Shown here piece by piece: positions 42,843 to 52,104 of a DNA stretch of 64,000 nucleotides; the first letter of the stretch is position 1; the number at the start of each line of letters is the position of its first letter. Below the pieces are notes generated by a model that saw only the letters and a list, made by a program, of their open reading frames with translations, was not told the DNA's origin and did no database searches. Source of the DNA: JBBROS01 sp965213845. Lineage in GTDB: Bacteria > Pseudomonadota > Alphaproteobacteria > Acetobacterales > Acetobacteraceae. The DNA is taken from assembly GCA_965213845.1 (NCBI GenBank), contig CBDCAI010000012.1:54943-118942 (forward strand), given 5' to 3'. Position numbers and translations under genes: made by a program.

Positions 42843-44707
42843 GGCGCGCCGCCCTGCTGCTGATGGTGGTGGCGGGACTGGCGGGCCGGGCGCACGCCGA
42901 AGCGCGGTGGGACGGGTGGCAGGTGCTGATGTGGCAGGACCGGACCGCCGCGCAGCTGCAGGGGTTGCCGGCGCTGGGCTTCACGGGCGCCAAGCTGCGG
43001 GCGACCGGGGGACCTGTGGACACCGAGGGCAAGGCGCTGCGGGTGCAGGCGGGGCTGGCCTACTACCTGGAGAACATCGCGACCGACTTCTATGCCGCCT
43101 ATCACCGGTATACGCCGGGCAAGGAGGTCACCTGGTTGTTCGATGCTGCGCGGGCGCGGCATCGGGCGGCGCCGGACGACCCGGCGGTGTTCGTCCGCAC
43201 GCCCGGCCTGTCCGACCCGGACTGGCTGGCGCGGGTGCGGGCGCGGCTGGACCAGGTGGTGCGGGCGGAGGCGGCGGGGCGGCCGCTGTTCTACAATCTG
43301 GCCGACGAGAGCGGGACGGCCGACCTGGCCGCGGCGTGGGACTTCGATATCGGGCCCACGAGTGTGGCCGGGTTCCGGCGCTGGCTGCGGACGCAGTATG
43401 CGGACCTTGCGGCGCTGAACCGGGAGTGGCGCACGGAGTATGCCCTGTGGGACGATGTGCAGCCGGCGCTGACCGACGCGGCGGTGCAGCGGACGGACGG
43501 GTGCTTCGCCGCCTGGTCCGACTTCAAGGCCTGGATGGACGTGGCGTTCGCTGCGGCCGTCGGGGCGGGGACGCAGGCGGTCCATGCGGCGGACCCGGCG
43601 GCGCTGGCGGCGCTGGAGGGCGGCCAGGTGCCGGGGTGGGGCGGGTACGACTATGCGCTGCTGGCGCCCGCGGTGGACGTGATGGAGATCTACGACCTGG
43701 GCGAGTCGCTGGACCTGGCGCTGGCGTTCAACCCGGCGCTGATCCCGCTGCGCACCAGCTTCGACCGCGGGCCCCGCGAGGTGCATGCGGCGTGGCGCCA
43801 CCTGCTGCATGGCGGGCGGGGGATGGTGGTTTGGGACGAGGCGGACGACGTGGTGCGCGCCGACGGCACGCCGGGGCCGCGCGGGCAGGAGATCGCTGCG
43901 CTGACCCGGGCGCTGGTGCCGGTGGCGGCGGCGTTGCGCCAGGCTTCGCCCTGGCCGGATGCGGTGGCGGTGCTGCAGAGCCAGGCCAGCTTCCGGGTGC
44001 GCTGGCTGCTGGATCGGCAGGCCGGCGACCGGGATTGGGCGGCGCGGAATGCCGAGCGCGAGTACGACGACAATGCGTGGCGGGCGAGCCGCCGGGTGCT
44101 GGCCGGGCGGCTGGCCGAGGTCGGCGTGCAGCCGCGGTGGGTGTCGTCGGCAATGCTGGAGTCGGGGGCGCTGCGGGATGGCTCGGTGCGGGTGCTGCTG
44201 CTGCCGCATGCCATCGCGCTGTCCGATGCGGAGGTGGCGGAGATCGGGGCGTTCCGGCAGGCGGGGGGGACGGTGCTGGCGGACACGGAGCCGGGGCTGT
44301 TCGACGGGCATGGCTGCCGGCGGGCGTCGCTGCCGTTGCCGGACGTGGCGCATCCGCAGGCGATGCGGCCTGATGGCGAGGCGCCGGGACCGGCCATGCT
44401 GGCGGCGCTGGTGGGCCTGTTGCGGTCGGCGGGCGCGGCGCCGCGGGCCTTGCTGCTGGGGCCGGACGGGGCGCCGGCAACGGGGGTGGAGGCGCGGTGG
44501 TTTCGACATCCGGCGGGAACGATCCTGGCGTTGCAGTCCGGACGCCCGTGGGGTGCCGCGTCCCGTCTGCGGGTGCGCCTGCCGGTGGCGGTGCGGGCGA
44601 CCGACCTGCGGACCGGGGCGGTTCTGGCGGAAGGCGACACGCTCGGGATCGGGCTCGACCCCATCGAGCCGACGATCCTGCTGCTGTCGGCGCCGGGCGG
44701 GCGCTGA
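42839..44707 (+). CDS. Exported GH42-like glycoside hydrolase
   Basis: This 622-residue protein has a signal peptide (RRAALLLMVVAGLAGRAHAE). The N-terminal TIM-barrel part resembles GH42/beta-galactosidase-like enzymes: FYNLADESG (Glu at about residue 157 as acid/base candidate), then GFRRWLRTQYADLAALNREW, TEYALWDDVQP and ALEGGQVPGWGGYDYALLAP. A second domain (VAVLQSQASFRVRWLLDRQA, then a Rossmann-like region) matches the GH42 trimerisation part. It probably trims a periplasmic or exported glycan. ATGA overlap with the second beta-helix gene places it in the mdoH-linked operon. Confidence 0.7.
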   Translation: MRRAALLLMVVAGLAGRAHAEARWDGWQVLMWQDRTAAQLQGLPALGFTGAKLRATGGPVDTEGKALRVQAGLAYYLENIATDFYAAYHRYTPGKEVTWLFDAARARHRAAPDDPAVFVRTPGLSDPDWLARVRARLDQVVRAEAAGRPLFYNLADESGTADLAAAWDFDIGPTSVAGFRRWLRTQYADLAALNREWRTEYALWDDVQPALTDAAVQRTDGCFAAWSDFKAWMDVAFAAAVGAGTQAVHAADPAALAALEGGQVPGWGGYDYALLAPAVDVMEIYDLGESLDLALAFNPALIPLRTSFDRGPREVHAAWRHLLHGGRGMVVWDEADDVVRADGTPGPRGQEIAALTRALVPVAAALRQASPWPDAVAVLQSQASFRVRWLLDRQAGDRDWAARNAEREYDDNAWRASRRVLAGRLAEVGVQPRWVSSAMLESGALRDGSVRVLLLPHAIALSDAEVAEIGAFRQAGGTVLADTEPGLFDGHGCRRASLPLPDVAHPQAMRPDGEAPGPAMLAALVGLLRSAGAAPRALLLGPDGAPATGVEARWFRHPAGTILALQSGRPWGAASRLRVRLPVAVRATDLRTGAVLAEGDTLGIGLDPIEPTILLLSAPGGR

Positions 44708-44786
44708 CGGCAGGTTTGCGGACGAGGCGCAACTCGGGGCGGGTTTCCGGGTTTGCATCGGCATCACACCACGAGGGATGACCACG

Positions 44787-45287
44787 ATGGACACGAGCGC
44801 TGCGACCCCGGAGATCCGCGAGAAGCTTTGGTCGATGATGAAGGGCATCCAGTTCGCGATGCTGACGACCGATGACGGCGGCCATCTTCGGGCCCGGCCG
44901 ATGGCGGCCAGCCAGCAGGGGTTCGACGGGACGCTGTGGTTCTTCACGCGCGCCAGCAGCCACAAGGTGACCGAGGTGGGTGCGGACCAGCAGGTGGGGA
45001 TCACCTACGCGGATGCGGGCAAGCAGGACTATGTGAGCCTGTCGGGAACCGCGGTGCTGGTGACGGACAAGGCGAGCATCGAGGCGCACTGGTCGGAGTA
45101 TGTGCGCACCTGGTTCCCGAAGGGGAAGGACGACCCGGAGATCGCCCTGCTGAAGGTGACGATCGCGGCGGCGGAGTACTGGGATGCGCCGAACAGCACG
45201 ATGGTGCATGCCTACGGCTACCTGAAGGCGGTGCTGACCGGCGAGTCGCCGCATCCTGGCGGGAACCAGAAGGTGAGCTTCGCCTGA
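44787..45287 (+). CDS. Pyridoxamine 5'-phosphate oxidase-like general stress protein
   Basis: This 166-residue split-barrel protein is of the general stress protein 26 / pyridoxamine-oxidase-like family: LWSMMKGIQFAMLTTDDGGH, LRARPMAASQQGFDGTLWFF, VSLSGTAVLVTDKASIE and TWFPKGKDDPEIALLKV. Such proteins bind FMN, heme or PLP; this one probably binds FMN. GAGGGA at 44773-44778 favours the ATG at 44787, while the ATG at 44778 overlaps that SD. It is downstream of the glycan module by about 80 bases, and the two are probably unrelated in function. Confidence 0.8.
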   Translation: MDTSAATPEIREKLWSMMKGIQFAMLTTDDGGHLRARPMAASQQGFDGTLWFFTRASSHKVTEVGADQQVGITYADAGKQDYVSLSGTAVLVTDKASIEAHWSEYVRTWFPKGKDDPEIALLKVTIAAAEYWDAPNSTMVHAYGYLKAVLTGESPHPGGNQKVSFA

Positions 45288-45430
45288 TGGGGTGAACCCG
45301 GGCGTCCGCGAGGGCGTGATTCGATCGATGTGGCGCGCAAGCGGATCGTTGTGGTAGAAACCGGTGTTCGTCGGGTCTGGCTGGGTCAGACGTGCCGCCG
45401 CAAGCTGCCCATGATCGACGAGGACGCCAG

Positions 45431-46288
45431 GTGCCTTTGCAGACTGCCGAGACGCACATCGATGACGAAGCTGCGGAGCCGGCGCTGGAGCGGGATGTCC
45501 GCTCGGCGCTGGATGCCGGGTTGTTCCGCATCCACTGGCAGCCGATCGTGGCCTGCGCGACGGGCGAACTGCTGGGGTTCGAGGCGCTGATCCGTTGGGA
45601 CCGGGCCGGGTATGGCGAGGTGTCGCCAGCGGTGTTCGTGCCGGTGATCGAGCGGATCGGGCTGTTCCGCAAGCTCGACACCTGGGTGCTTCGGCAGGCC
45701 TGTGCGGCAGCGGCGCGCTGGCCGGTGCATCTGCGGGCCGGGATCAACGTCTCGGCCTGCTGGTTCGACGGGGTTGGGCTGACGGCGGCGGTGGCGGCGG
45801 CGTTGGAGGAATCGGAGATCGATCCGGCCCGGCTGGAGCTCGAGGTCTCGGAGACGGTCGTGATCGCCAACAAGAGCACGGCGGCGATCGAGCTGGCGCG
45901 GATCAAGACGCTCGGGGTGCGGCTGTCGCTGGACGATTTCGGCACGGGGTATGCGTCGCTGGGCTACCTTCAGGAGATGCCGTTCGACAAGTTGAAGCTG
46001 GACCAGTCGTTCGTGCGGCGCCTGGGCGAGGACCGGCGGACGGAGGCGATCGTGCGGGCGGTGCTGCAGCTGGGCGCGGGGCTGGGGATGACGGTGTGTG
46101 CCGAGGGCGTGGAGCGGCCGGACCAGCTGGCGATCCTGCAGGCCTACGGGTGCGACGAAGTGCAGGGGTTCCTGATCGGGTACCCCGAGCGGTCGTTGCC
46201 GAACATGCTGGACTTCTACGACCGGCTGGACGAGAGCATGATGTTCATGCCGCCGGACACCCCGGTGCGGGAGCCTCCGAAGCCTTAG
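45431..46288 (+). CDS. Stand-alone EAL-domain c-di-GMP phosphodiesterase
   Basis: This 285-residue protein is almost entirely an EAL domain with its catalytic motifs intact: GFEALIRW (E51-A-L), LELEVSETVV, LSLDDFGTGYASLGYL (the DDFGTG metal motif), DKLKLDQSFV (Lys), CAEGVE and VQGFLIGYP. It should hydrolyse c-di-GMP to pGpG in the cytoplasm. No sensory, GGDEF or membrane domain is attached; the N-terminal 25 residues are acidic and disordered-looking. The start is GTG at 45431, preceded by GAGG; GTG at 45392 is an alternative. Confidence 0.85.
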   Translation: MPLQTAETHIDDEAAEPALERDVRSALDAGLFRIHWQPIVACATGELLGFEALIRWDRAGYGEVSPAVFVPVIERIGLFRKLDTWVLRQACAAAARWPVHLRAGINVSACWFDGVGLTAAVAAALEESEIDPARLELEVSETVVIANKSTAAIELARIKTLGVRLSLDDFGTGYASLGYLQEMPFDKLKLDQSFVRRLGEDRRTEAIVRAVLQLGAGLGMTVCAEGVERPDQLAILQAYGCDEVQGFLIGYPERSLPNMLDFYDRLDESMMFMPPDTPVREPPKP

Positions 46289-46373
46289 CGGGCGATCGTT
46301 GCGAGCACCCGGCGTCAGGAAGTGGCGGCCGGACATGAAGGTGCACTCAGGTCCTCATGCCCGGCCTTGCCAT

Positions 46374-46388
46374 GCCGGGAGACCCGGC
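46374..46388. terminator. Possible hairpin terminator between convergent genes
   Basis: GCCGGG-AGA-CCCGGC forms a short perfect stem in the 156-base gap between the EAL gene and the convergent DUF4175 gene. No long T-run follows, so it could be a weak or Rho-assisted stop. The rest of the gap contains only imperfect GGCCGG/CCGGCC repeats. Confidence 0.25.
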
Positions 46389-46444
46389 GATGGCTAAGGG
46401 TTTGTTAATTCCCACTTACGGCGAAATTGCGACGACCGTCTTGG

Positions 46445-49162
46445 TCAGAACGGCTTGAGCAGCCGGTCGATGTAGTCGAGCTCCGGCTGGGGGCGGGTGC
46501 GTTCGGCGCCGCGGCGGCGCAGTTCGTCCTGCAGCGCGCGGGTCCGGGCCTGTTCCATCTCCGTCGGCACGGGCCCGGCGCCGAGCGCGGTGCCGTCGGT
46601 GCCCTGATCCCGGCCGTCGCTCTCCTGCGGCATCGGGCGGCCCAGGGGATCGCGCCGTGTGGTGCGGCGGCGGCCGGCCTCGCCCGGGCGCGGGCCCGTC
46701 GTCTGGCCGTCGCGGGTGCCGGTCGCGTCGTCGCCCTGGCCCTGGTCGCCATCGGACATCTCCTGGCCGTCCTGGCCGTCCTGGCCGTCCTGGCCGCCCT
46801 GGCCGGCTTCGCCTTCGCCGGGTTGCTGGCCGCGGCCGAACTGGCGGGCGAGTTGCTGGCCCATGGCGCGTCCCCCTTTCTGCAGGGCCTCGATCGCGCG
46901 CTGCTGGGCGGCGCCGGCGGCGGCGTCGCGGCCCTCGGCCATCGCCTGCCCGGCATCCCGCATCGCGGTATCGGCGTCGCTGAGGGGCGCCGGGATTTGA
47001 CCGGTCAGATCGCCGAAGCGCTGCATCAGCTCGCCCAGGGCGCGCCGCATGGCCTGCTGGGCTCGTTGGTCGCCGTTGCGGGCATTCGGCGGCTCGTTCC
47101 GGCCCGGTGCCGCCGGGGGTGCGGACGGCGACGCGGGGGACGGCGGGGCGGAGTCGCGGCCCGGTTCGGTCCGGGCGCGGCTGCGGTCCAGCAGGCCGCC
47201 TTCGCGCTGCACCAGGTCCTGCACTGCGTCGGTCTGCTGCTTGCCCTGCTGGCGGCGTTCGGCGTTGCGCTGCTCGCGCTGTTCGCCATGCTCGGGCCGG
47301 GCGTTCTGCAGCTGCTCCAACAGCTTCTCGAGTTCGGCCATCTGCTGCTTGGCGTCGTCCATGCGGCCTTCACGCGCGGCGTCCTCCATGCGCTGGGCCA
47401 TCTTGTCCAGGTCGCGAGCGTTCAACTGCGGGACGCTGGGGTCGAGCGGCATCTCGGTGCCGTCGCGCCGGGCCTGTTCGGCCAGGGCCTCGATGTGCTT
47501 CTGGATGGCCTCGCGCAGCTCCTGCATGCGGCGGTCCAGCTCGGTCTTGGCGGCCTGGTCCGCCGGATTCTTGCGGGCGTTCTCCATGGCGTCGCGCATG
47601 GCCTGCCGGGCCTGTTCCAGGGCCCGGGCGGTTTTGTCGGTCGAGACTTCCTCCAGCGCCAGGGCCAGGGTCCAGAGCCGGGCCTGCGCCTCGTCGACCG
47701 CGGGCTGGCCGCGGCCGCGCATCAGCAGGGCGCCGGTGGCGTGCAGCTGCAGCAGCACGCTGCTGGCACCGCCGGCGCCGGGGCCGCCCAGCAGGTCGGG
47801 CCGGCTGGCGATGGCGTTCAGCGCCTGGTTGGCGGCGCGGCGCTCGTCCGGGGTGCGGCTGAGCTGCTTGCGGACCAGGATCAGGGCCTGTGCGGCGGGG
47901 TTCTGGAAGGAGCGTTCGGGCAGGTCGAGCGGGGCCGGTGCGCTCTCGCCGCGTTGGCCCGGCGAATCCTTGGCCACCATGCGGGCGATCACCGGCAGGC
48001 CGGCCCAGGGGTGTGCCGACAGATCCTGCAGGGTGGTGCCGTGTGCCTGCTTCGGGCTGCCGGACAGCGGCGCCGGGACGATCAGCGGCGGGGCGTCGGG
48101 GCGGTCGCGCAGGCGGAGCTCGGCCTGGACGGACGTCAGGCCGTAATCGTCTTCGGCGGTCCAGGCGAGGCGGGTGCGCAGCGTGGCGCGGCCGCCGGCC
48201 GTGGCCGGGCCGGGCGGGTCGACGAAGGCGACGAGGGGCGGCCGGTCCGCCAGGATGACGATGGTCCAGTCGGCCAGGTCGGTCCCGCCGCGCCGGACGA
48301 GCAGCCGGCCGGGGGCCCCGAGGTCGCGCTCCGCCTGCCAGCTGGCGGGGTCGAGCGCGCGGAAGGGCGTCGGCGGCGAGCCCGGGCCGGGGGTGCCGGG
48401 CACGTCGGACATGAAGGCGAGGTCCGGGGTGCCGCTGCCGCCGGTGACGCCGACGGTGAGGTGGGAGCCTGCGGGGACGGGCGCGGCGGGCACGCCGGGC
48501 CGAAGGAAGACGGGCGGCAGACCGGTATAGGCGGGCGGGGCGATCCAGGCCTGGACGAGGGTGCCGGGGGTGGCGGGCCCGGCGGGCAGCCCGGGCAGGA
48601 TGGCAGCGCGCAGCAGCTGGGGCGCGTCGCCCCCGGCCACGACCAGGGCGGCGGCGAGTGCGACGAGAACGAGGCCGCGCAGGGCCCAGACGTCGCGCCG
48701 GGCGAGGCCGGGGCGGGGCCGCCCGGCGCGGAGGCGGGCGAGTTGGATGCGCAGCCTCTCCTGATGCATCGCCCAGAGCGCGTCCGATTCCGGCGTGGCG
48801 GCGGCGGGCCGGTCCTGCAGGGCGGCGAGCGGCCGGTGCCGCAGGCCGGACTCCCGCTCGAGCCGCCGGTCGACGGTGTCGGCGGTGGGCCGGACCATGC
48901 GTCGGACGCCGCGGGTCAGCAAGCCGGCCATGCCGAGCAGCACCAGGACCGGCAGCGCCAGCCGGGGCCAGGGCGGCAGGGCGCCGGGCAGCTCCAGGAG
49001 GGCGGCGACGCAGAACGCGCCGAGCAGGCCGATGGCGGGCCAGGCGGCGGGCCAGAGCTGTTCGAACCACAAGGCGGCGCGGGCGATGCGGCGCTTGCCC
49101 GGAAGCCTGGGCAGGTCGGCCGGAGGAGGTGGGGGCGGTTGGGGCGGGGTCAGGTCAGCCAT
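46445..49162 (-). CDS. DUF4175 / TIGR02302 membrane protein
   Basis: This 905-residue protein has three or so N-terminal membrane helices (for example AIGLLGAFCVAALLELPG), a beta-rich periplasmic-type domain, and a long charged coiled-coil/low-complexity region rich in Gln, Glu, Arg and Gly with GQDGQDGQDG repeats. The C-terminus has DPLGRPMPQ and then LRRRGAERTRPQPELDYIDR, the TIGR02302 ending. This alphaproteobacterial family (DUF4175) has no known function. It commonly follows lysA, as here: its ATG overlaps the end of lysA by 13 bases, so the two are coexpressed. Confidence 0.88.
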   Translation of the reverse strand: MADLTPPQPPPPPPADLPRLPGKRRIARAALWFEQLWPAAWPAIGLLGAFCVAALLELPGALPPWPRLALPVLVLLGMAGLLTRGVRRMVRPTADTVDRRLERESGLRHRPLAALQDRPAAATPESDALWAMHQERLRIQLARLRAGRPRPGLARRDVWALRGLVLVALAAALVVAGGDAPQLLRAAILPGLPAGPATPGTLVQAWIAPPAYTGLPPVFLRPGVPAAPVPAGSHLTVGVTGGSGTPDLAFMSDVPGTPGPGSPPTPFRALDPASWQAERDLGAPGRLLVRRGGTDLADWTIVILADRPPLVAFVDPPGPATAGGRATLRTRLAWTAEDDYGLTSVQAELRLRDRPDAPPLIVPAPLSGSPKQAHGTTLQDLSAHPWAGLPVIARMVAKDSPGQRGESAPAPLDLPERSFQNPAAQALILVRKQLSRTPDERRAANQALNAIASRPDLLGGPGAGGASSVLLQLHATGALLMRGRGQPAVDEAQARLWTLALALEEVSTDKTARALEQARQAMRDAMENARKNPADQAAKTELDRRMQELREAIQKHIEALAEQARRDGTEMPLDPSVPQLNARDLDKMAQRMEDAAREGRMDDAKQQMAELEKLLEQLQNARPEHGEQREQRNAERRQQGKQQTDAVQDLVQREGGLLDRSRARTEPGRDSAPPSPASPSAPPAAPGRNEPPNARNGDQRAQQAMRRALGELMQRFGDLTGQIPAPLSDADTAMRDAGQAMAEGRDAAAGAAQQRAIEALQKGGRAMGQQLARQFGRGQQPGEGEAGQGGQDGQDGQDGQEMSDGDQGQGDDATGTRDGQTTGPRPGEAGRRRTTRRDPLGRPMPQESDGRDQGTDGTALGAGPVPTEMEQARTRALQDELRRRGAERTRPQPELDYIDRLLKPF

Positions 49163-50490
49163 GCCGGGACCTGTTCGGCGGCCCAGAGCGCCTCCTGCGG
49201 CTGCCGGGGGCGGATGGTGGCCCAGCGTTCGCCATCGACCATCACGACGGCGGCGAGCGGGCGGGCATTGTAGGTGGAGCTCATGACCGCGCCGTAGGCC
49301 CCGGCGTCCAGGATGGCCATGCGCGCGTGGGTCGGCAGGTCCGGCAGCATGCGGTCGCGGGCGAAGGTGTCGCCGGTCTCGCAGACCGGGCCCACCACGT
49401 CGGCCGGGGAGAGCGGGGTGGGTGCCAGCGATGCGGCGGCGAGGGGGACGATGCCGTGCCAGGCGTCGTACATGGCGGGGCGGAGCAGGTCGTTCATCGC
49501 GGCGTCCAGCACGACGAAGCGGCGGGCACCCGTGCGCTTCTGCAGCAGGACGGTGGCGAGCAAAAGCCCGGCCTGGCCGACGATCCAGCGACCGGGCTCG
49601 ACCGCGACGCGGAGGCCGAGCGGGCCGAAGGCGGCGCGGATGGTGCCGACGAGGGCGGCGGGCAGGGGCGCGGGCTCGTTGCGGTAGCCGATGCCGAGGC
49701 CGCCGCCGCAGTCCACGGTCTCGACCGTCTGCCCGGCGTCGCGCAGGCCGCGCACCAGCTCGGCCGTGCGGGCATAGGCGGCGTGGTAGGGGGTCGTGGA
49801 CAGGATCTGGCTGCCGATGTGCAGCGCGAGGCCGACGGGGCGGATGCCGGGCAACGCTGCGGCGTGGGCATAGAGCGCGGCGGCTGCGCCGTAGGCCACG
49901 CCGAACTTGTTGTCGGCCTTGCCCGTGGTGATCTTGGCGTGGGTTCCGGCATCGACGTCGGGGTTGATGCGGAGCGCGATGGCGGCCGTGCGGCCCATGG
50001 GGCTGGCGATGGCGGAGAGCATCGCCAGCTCCTCCGCGCTTTCGACGTTGATCTGGCCGACCCCGGCGTCCAGGGCCAGCCGCAGCTCCCACTCGGCCTT
50101 GCCGACACCGGAGAAGACGATGCGTGCGGCGGGGATGCCGGCCAGCAGCGCGCGCTTCAGCTCGCCGCCGCTGACCACGTCGGCGCCGGCGCCGGCCTCG
50201 GCCACCAGGCGCAGCACGGCGAGGTGGTCGTTCGCCTTGACGGCGTAGTGGATGCGCGCGTGCAGCCCGGCGCCGTCGAGGGCGGCCGCGAGGTCATGCA
50301 GCCGGGTGCGGATGCTGCCGGCGGACAGGACCCAGCAGGGGGTGCCGACCGCGTCGGCGATGGCGTCGAGGGGAACACCCTCCATCATCAGGCCGTCCAT
50401 GGCGTGCCGGCCGAGATGGGGGCGGGCGGCGACGAGCTCGGCGGCCGTGGGGTCCGCGTCGGGGTGGAAGGCGAGGGAGGATGCGGCCAT
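49150..50490 (-). CDS. lysA: Diaminopimelate decarboxylase
   Basis: This 446-residue PLP enzyme carries out the last step of lysine synthesis, diaminopimelate to lysine. It has RIHYAVKAND with the PLP-binding Lys85, VVSGGELKRAL, GLALHIGSQI, TVDCGGGLGIGY, VAVEPGRWIVG and GPVCETGDTFARD (the active-site CESGD-type motif, here CETGD), all typical. The order argH-lptM-lysA-DUF4175 on one strand is a conserved alphaproteobacterial arrangement. Confidence 0.95.
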   Translation of the reverse strand: MAASSLAFHPDADPTAAELVAARPHLGRHAMDGLMMEGVPLDAIADAVGTPCWVLSAGSIRTRLHDLAAALDGAGLHARIHYAVKANDHLAVLRLVAEAGAGADVVSGGELKRALLAGIPAARIVFSGVGKAEWELRLALDAGVGQINVESAEELAMLSAIASPMGRTAAIALRINPDVDAGTHAKITTGKADNKFGVAYGAAAALYAHAAALPGIRPVGLALHIGSQILSTTPYHAAYARTAELVRGLRDAGQTVETVDCGGGLGIGYRNEPAPLPAALVGTIRAAFGPLGLRVAVEPGRWIVGQAGLLLATVLLQKRTGARRFVVLDAAMNDLLRPAMYDAWHGIVPLAAASLAPTPLSPADVVGPVCETGDTFARDRMLPDLPTHARMAILDAGAYGAVMSSTYNARPLAAVVMVDGERWATIRPRQPQEALWAAEQVPAWLT

Positions 50491-50522
50491 GCGGCGAGCT
50501 TAAAGGGCCGGGTGGCCGGACG

Positions 50523-50648
50523 CTACCGCGATGGATAGCCCTTCGGGAACGTGACCTCGTCGGGGGGCCCCGGCACGAGCGGGGCACCCTTCTTGCCGCA
50601 GCCGGCGAGCAGCGCCAGGGCCAGCAGCAGCGCGATCATGGGTTTCAA
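50523..50648 (-). CDS. lptM: LptM-like small lipoprotein (YifL family)
   Basis: This is a tiny lipoprotein of about 38-41 residues. The lipobox LLAGC is followed by GKKGAPLVPGPPDEV and an ending FPKGYPSR, the standard LptM/YifL pattern (CGxKGP... YP). In E. coli LptM helps LptD assemble in the outer membrane. A TTG at 50648 has AGGAC six bases upstream and gives MKPMIALL; the ATG at 50639 is the alternative start. It sits between argH and lysA, as is usual, with its TTG 11 bases after the argH stop. Confidence 0.8.
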   Translation of the reverse strand: MKPMIALLLALALLAGCGKKGAPLVPGPPDEVTFPKGYPSR

Positions 50649-50658
50649 AGGGGCGTCC

Positions 50659-52104
50659 TCATGCGAGGGCCCGTTGCCAGCGCTGCGCCTGGGCGGCGAC
50701 GTTGGCGGGGGCGGTGCCGCCGAAGCTGGTGCGGCTGGCGACGGAGGCGTCGACGGTCAGGACGCCGAAGATGTCTTCGGTGATGCCCGGCTCCTCGGCC
50801 TGCATCTCGGTCACTGTGAGTGCGGCCAGGTCCACGCCACGGGCTTCGGCCCGGGCGACCAGGCGGCCCGTCACGTGGTGGGCCGTGCGGAACGGCAGGC
50901 GCAGCACCCGGACCAGCCAGTCGGCCAAGTCGGTCGCGGTGGCGAATCCGCTGCCGGCCATGGTGCGCATGCGTGCGGTGTCGGGCTGCAGGTCGCGGAC
51001 CATGCCGGCCATGGCGGCCAGGCTGAGGGACAGGGCGGCGGCGGCGTCGAACACCGGCTCCTTGTCCTCCTGCATGTCCTTGGCGTAGGCGAGCGGCAGG
51101 CCCTTCATGACGGTCAGCAGCGCGACCAGGGCGCCGACGACCCGCCCGGTCTTGGCGCGGGCCAGCTCGGCGGCATCGGGGTTGCGCTTCTGCGGCATGA
51201 TGCTGCTGCCGGTGGTGAAGGCGTCGGACAGCCGGATGAAGCCGAAGGGGGCGCTGCACCAGACGACGATCTCCTCGGCGAGGCGCGAGAGGTGGACGGC
51301 GCAGATGGCGGCGGCGGCCAGGAACTCGAGCGCGAAGTCGCGGTCGGAGACGGCGTCGAGCGAGTTGGCGGTCGGGCGGTCGAAGCCGAGGGCGCCGGCC
51401 GTCATGGCGCGGTCGATGGGGAAGCTGGTGCCGGCGAGGGCGGCGGAGCCGAGCGGGCATTCGTTGAGGCGGCGCCGCGCATCGGCCAGGCGGCCGCGGT
51501 CGCGGGCCAGCATCTCGACATAGGCGAGCAGGTGGTGGCCGAAGGTGACGGGCTGGGCCGTCTGCAGGTGGGTGAAGCCCGGCATGGGATCGGCGGCGTG
51601 CTCGGCGGCGCGGTCGGCCAGGGCGCGCATGAGGTCGGCGGTCTGGGCATCGAGCCCGTCGATGCTGTCGCGCACCCACAGGCGGAAGTCGGTCGCCACC
51701 TGGTCGTTGCGGCTGCGGGCGGTGTGCAGCCGCTTGCCCGGCTCGCCGACGCGCTCCACCAGGCGCGCCTCGATGTTCATGTGGATGTCCTCGAGGTCTT
51801 CCACGAAGGGGAAGCGCCCGGCCTCGATCTCGGCGGCGATCTCGGTCAAGCCGTGCCGGATCGCCGTCTCGTCGGCCGGCGCGATCACCCCGGCATGGGC
51901 GAGCATTGCGGCATGGGCGAGGCTTCCCCTAATATCCTGGCGCCACATCTTCCGGTCGAAGCCGATCGAGGCGTTGATGTCCTGCATGATGATCGAGGGC
52001 CCGCGGGCGAACCGGCCACCCCACTGGGCATTCGCCTCGGCATTGCGAAGGCTGTCGTCGTCTGTCGTGATCTTGTTCAAGGACGCACCATGATTCCACT
52101 GCAT
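50659..52104 (-). CDS. argH: Argininosuccinate lyase
   Basis: This 481-residue enzyme of arginine synthesis splits argininosuccinate to arginine and fumarate. It has WGGRFARGPS near the N-terminus, ARSRNDQVATDFRLWVRD, HLQTAQPVTFGHHLLAY, and the fumarase/lyase signature TGSSIMPQKRNPDAAELARA with the catalytic Ser loop. The start is uncertain: the ATG at 52104 would place its first codons across the start of the divergent tlpA-like gene (52090), while TTG at 52080 (LNKITTDD) avoids the overlap. Confidence 0.95.
   Translation of the reverse strand: MQWNHGASLNKITTDDDSLRNAEANAQWGGRFARGPSIIMQDINASIGFDRKMWRQDIRGSLAHAAMLAHAGVIAPADETAIRHGLTEIAAEIEAGRFPFVEDLEDIHMNIEARLVERVGEPGKRLHTARSRNDQVATDFRLWVRDSIDGLDAQTADLMRALADRAAEHAADPMPGFTHLQTAQPVTFGHHLLAYVEMLARDRGRLADARRRLNECPLGSAALAGTSFPIDRAMTAGALGFDRPTANSLDAVSDRDFALEFLAAAAICAVHLSRLAEEIVVWCSAPFGFIRLSDAFTTGSSIMPQKRNPDAAELARAKTGRVVGALVALLTVMKGLPLAYAKDMQEDKEPVFDAAAALSLSLAAMAGMVRDLQPDTARMRTMAGSGFATATDLADWLVRVLRLPFRTAHHVTGRLVARAEARGVDLAALTVTEMQAEEPGITEDIFGVLTVDASVASRTSFGGTAPANVAAQAQRWQRALA

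Noticed and set aside
46760..46800. Tandem 9-bp repeats read as a possible CRISPR or minisatellite
   Set aside because: They are the in-frame codons for GQDGQDGQDG in the DUF4175 low-complexity tail and have no spacers.
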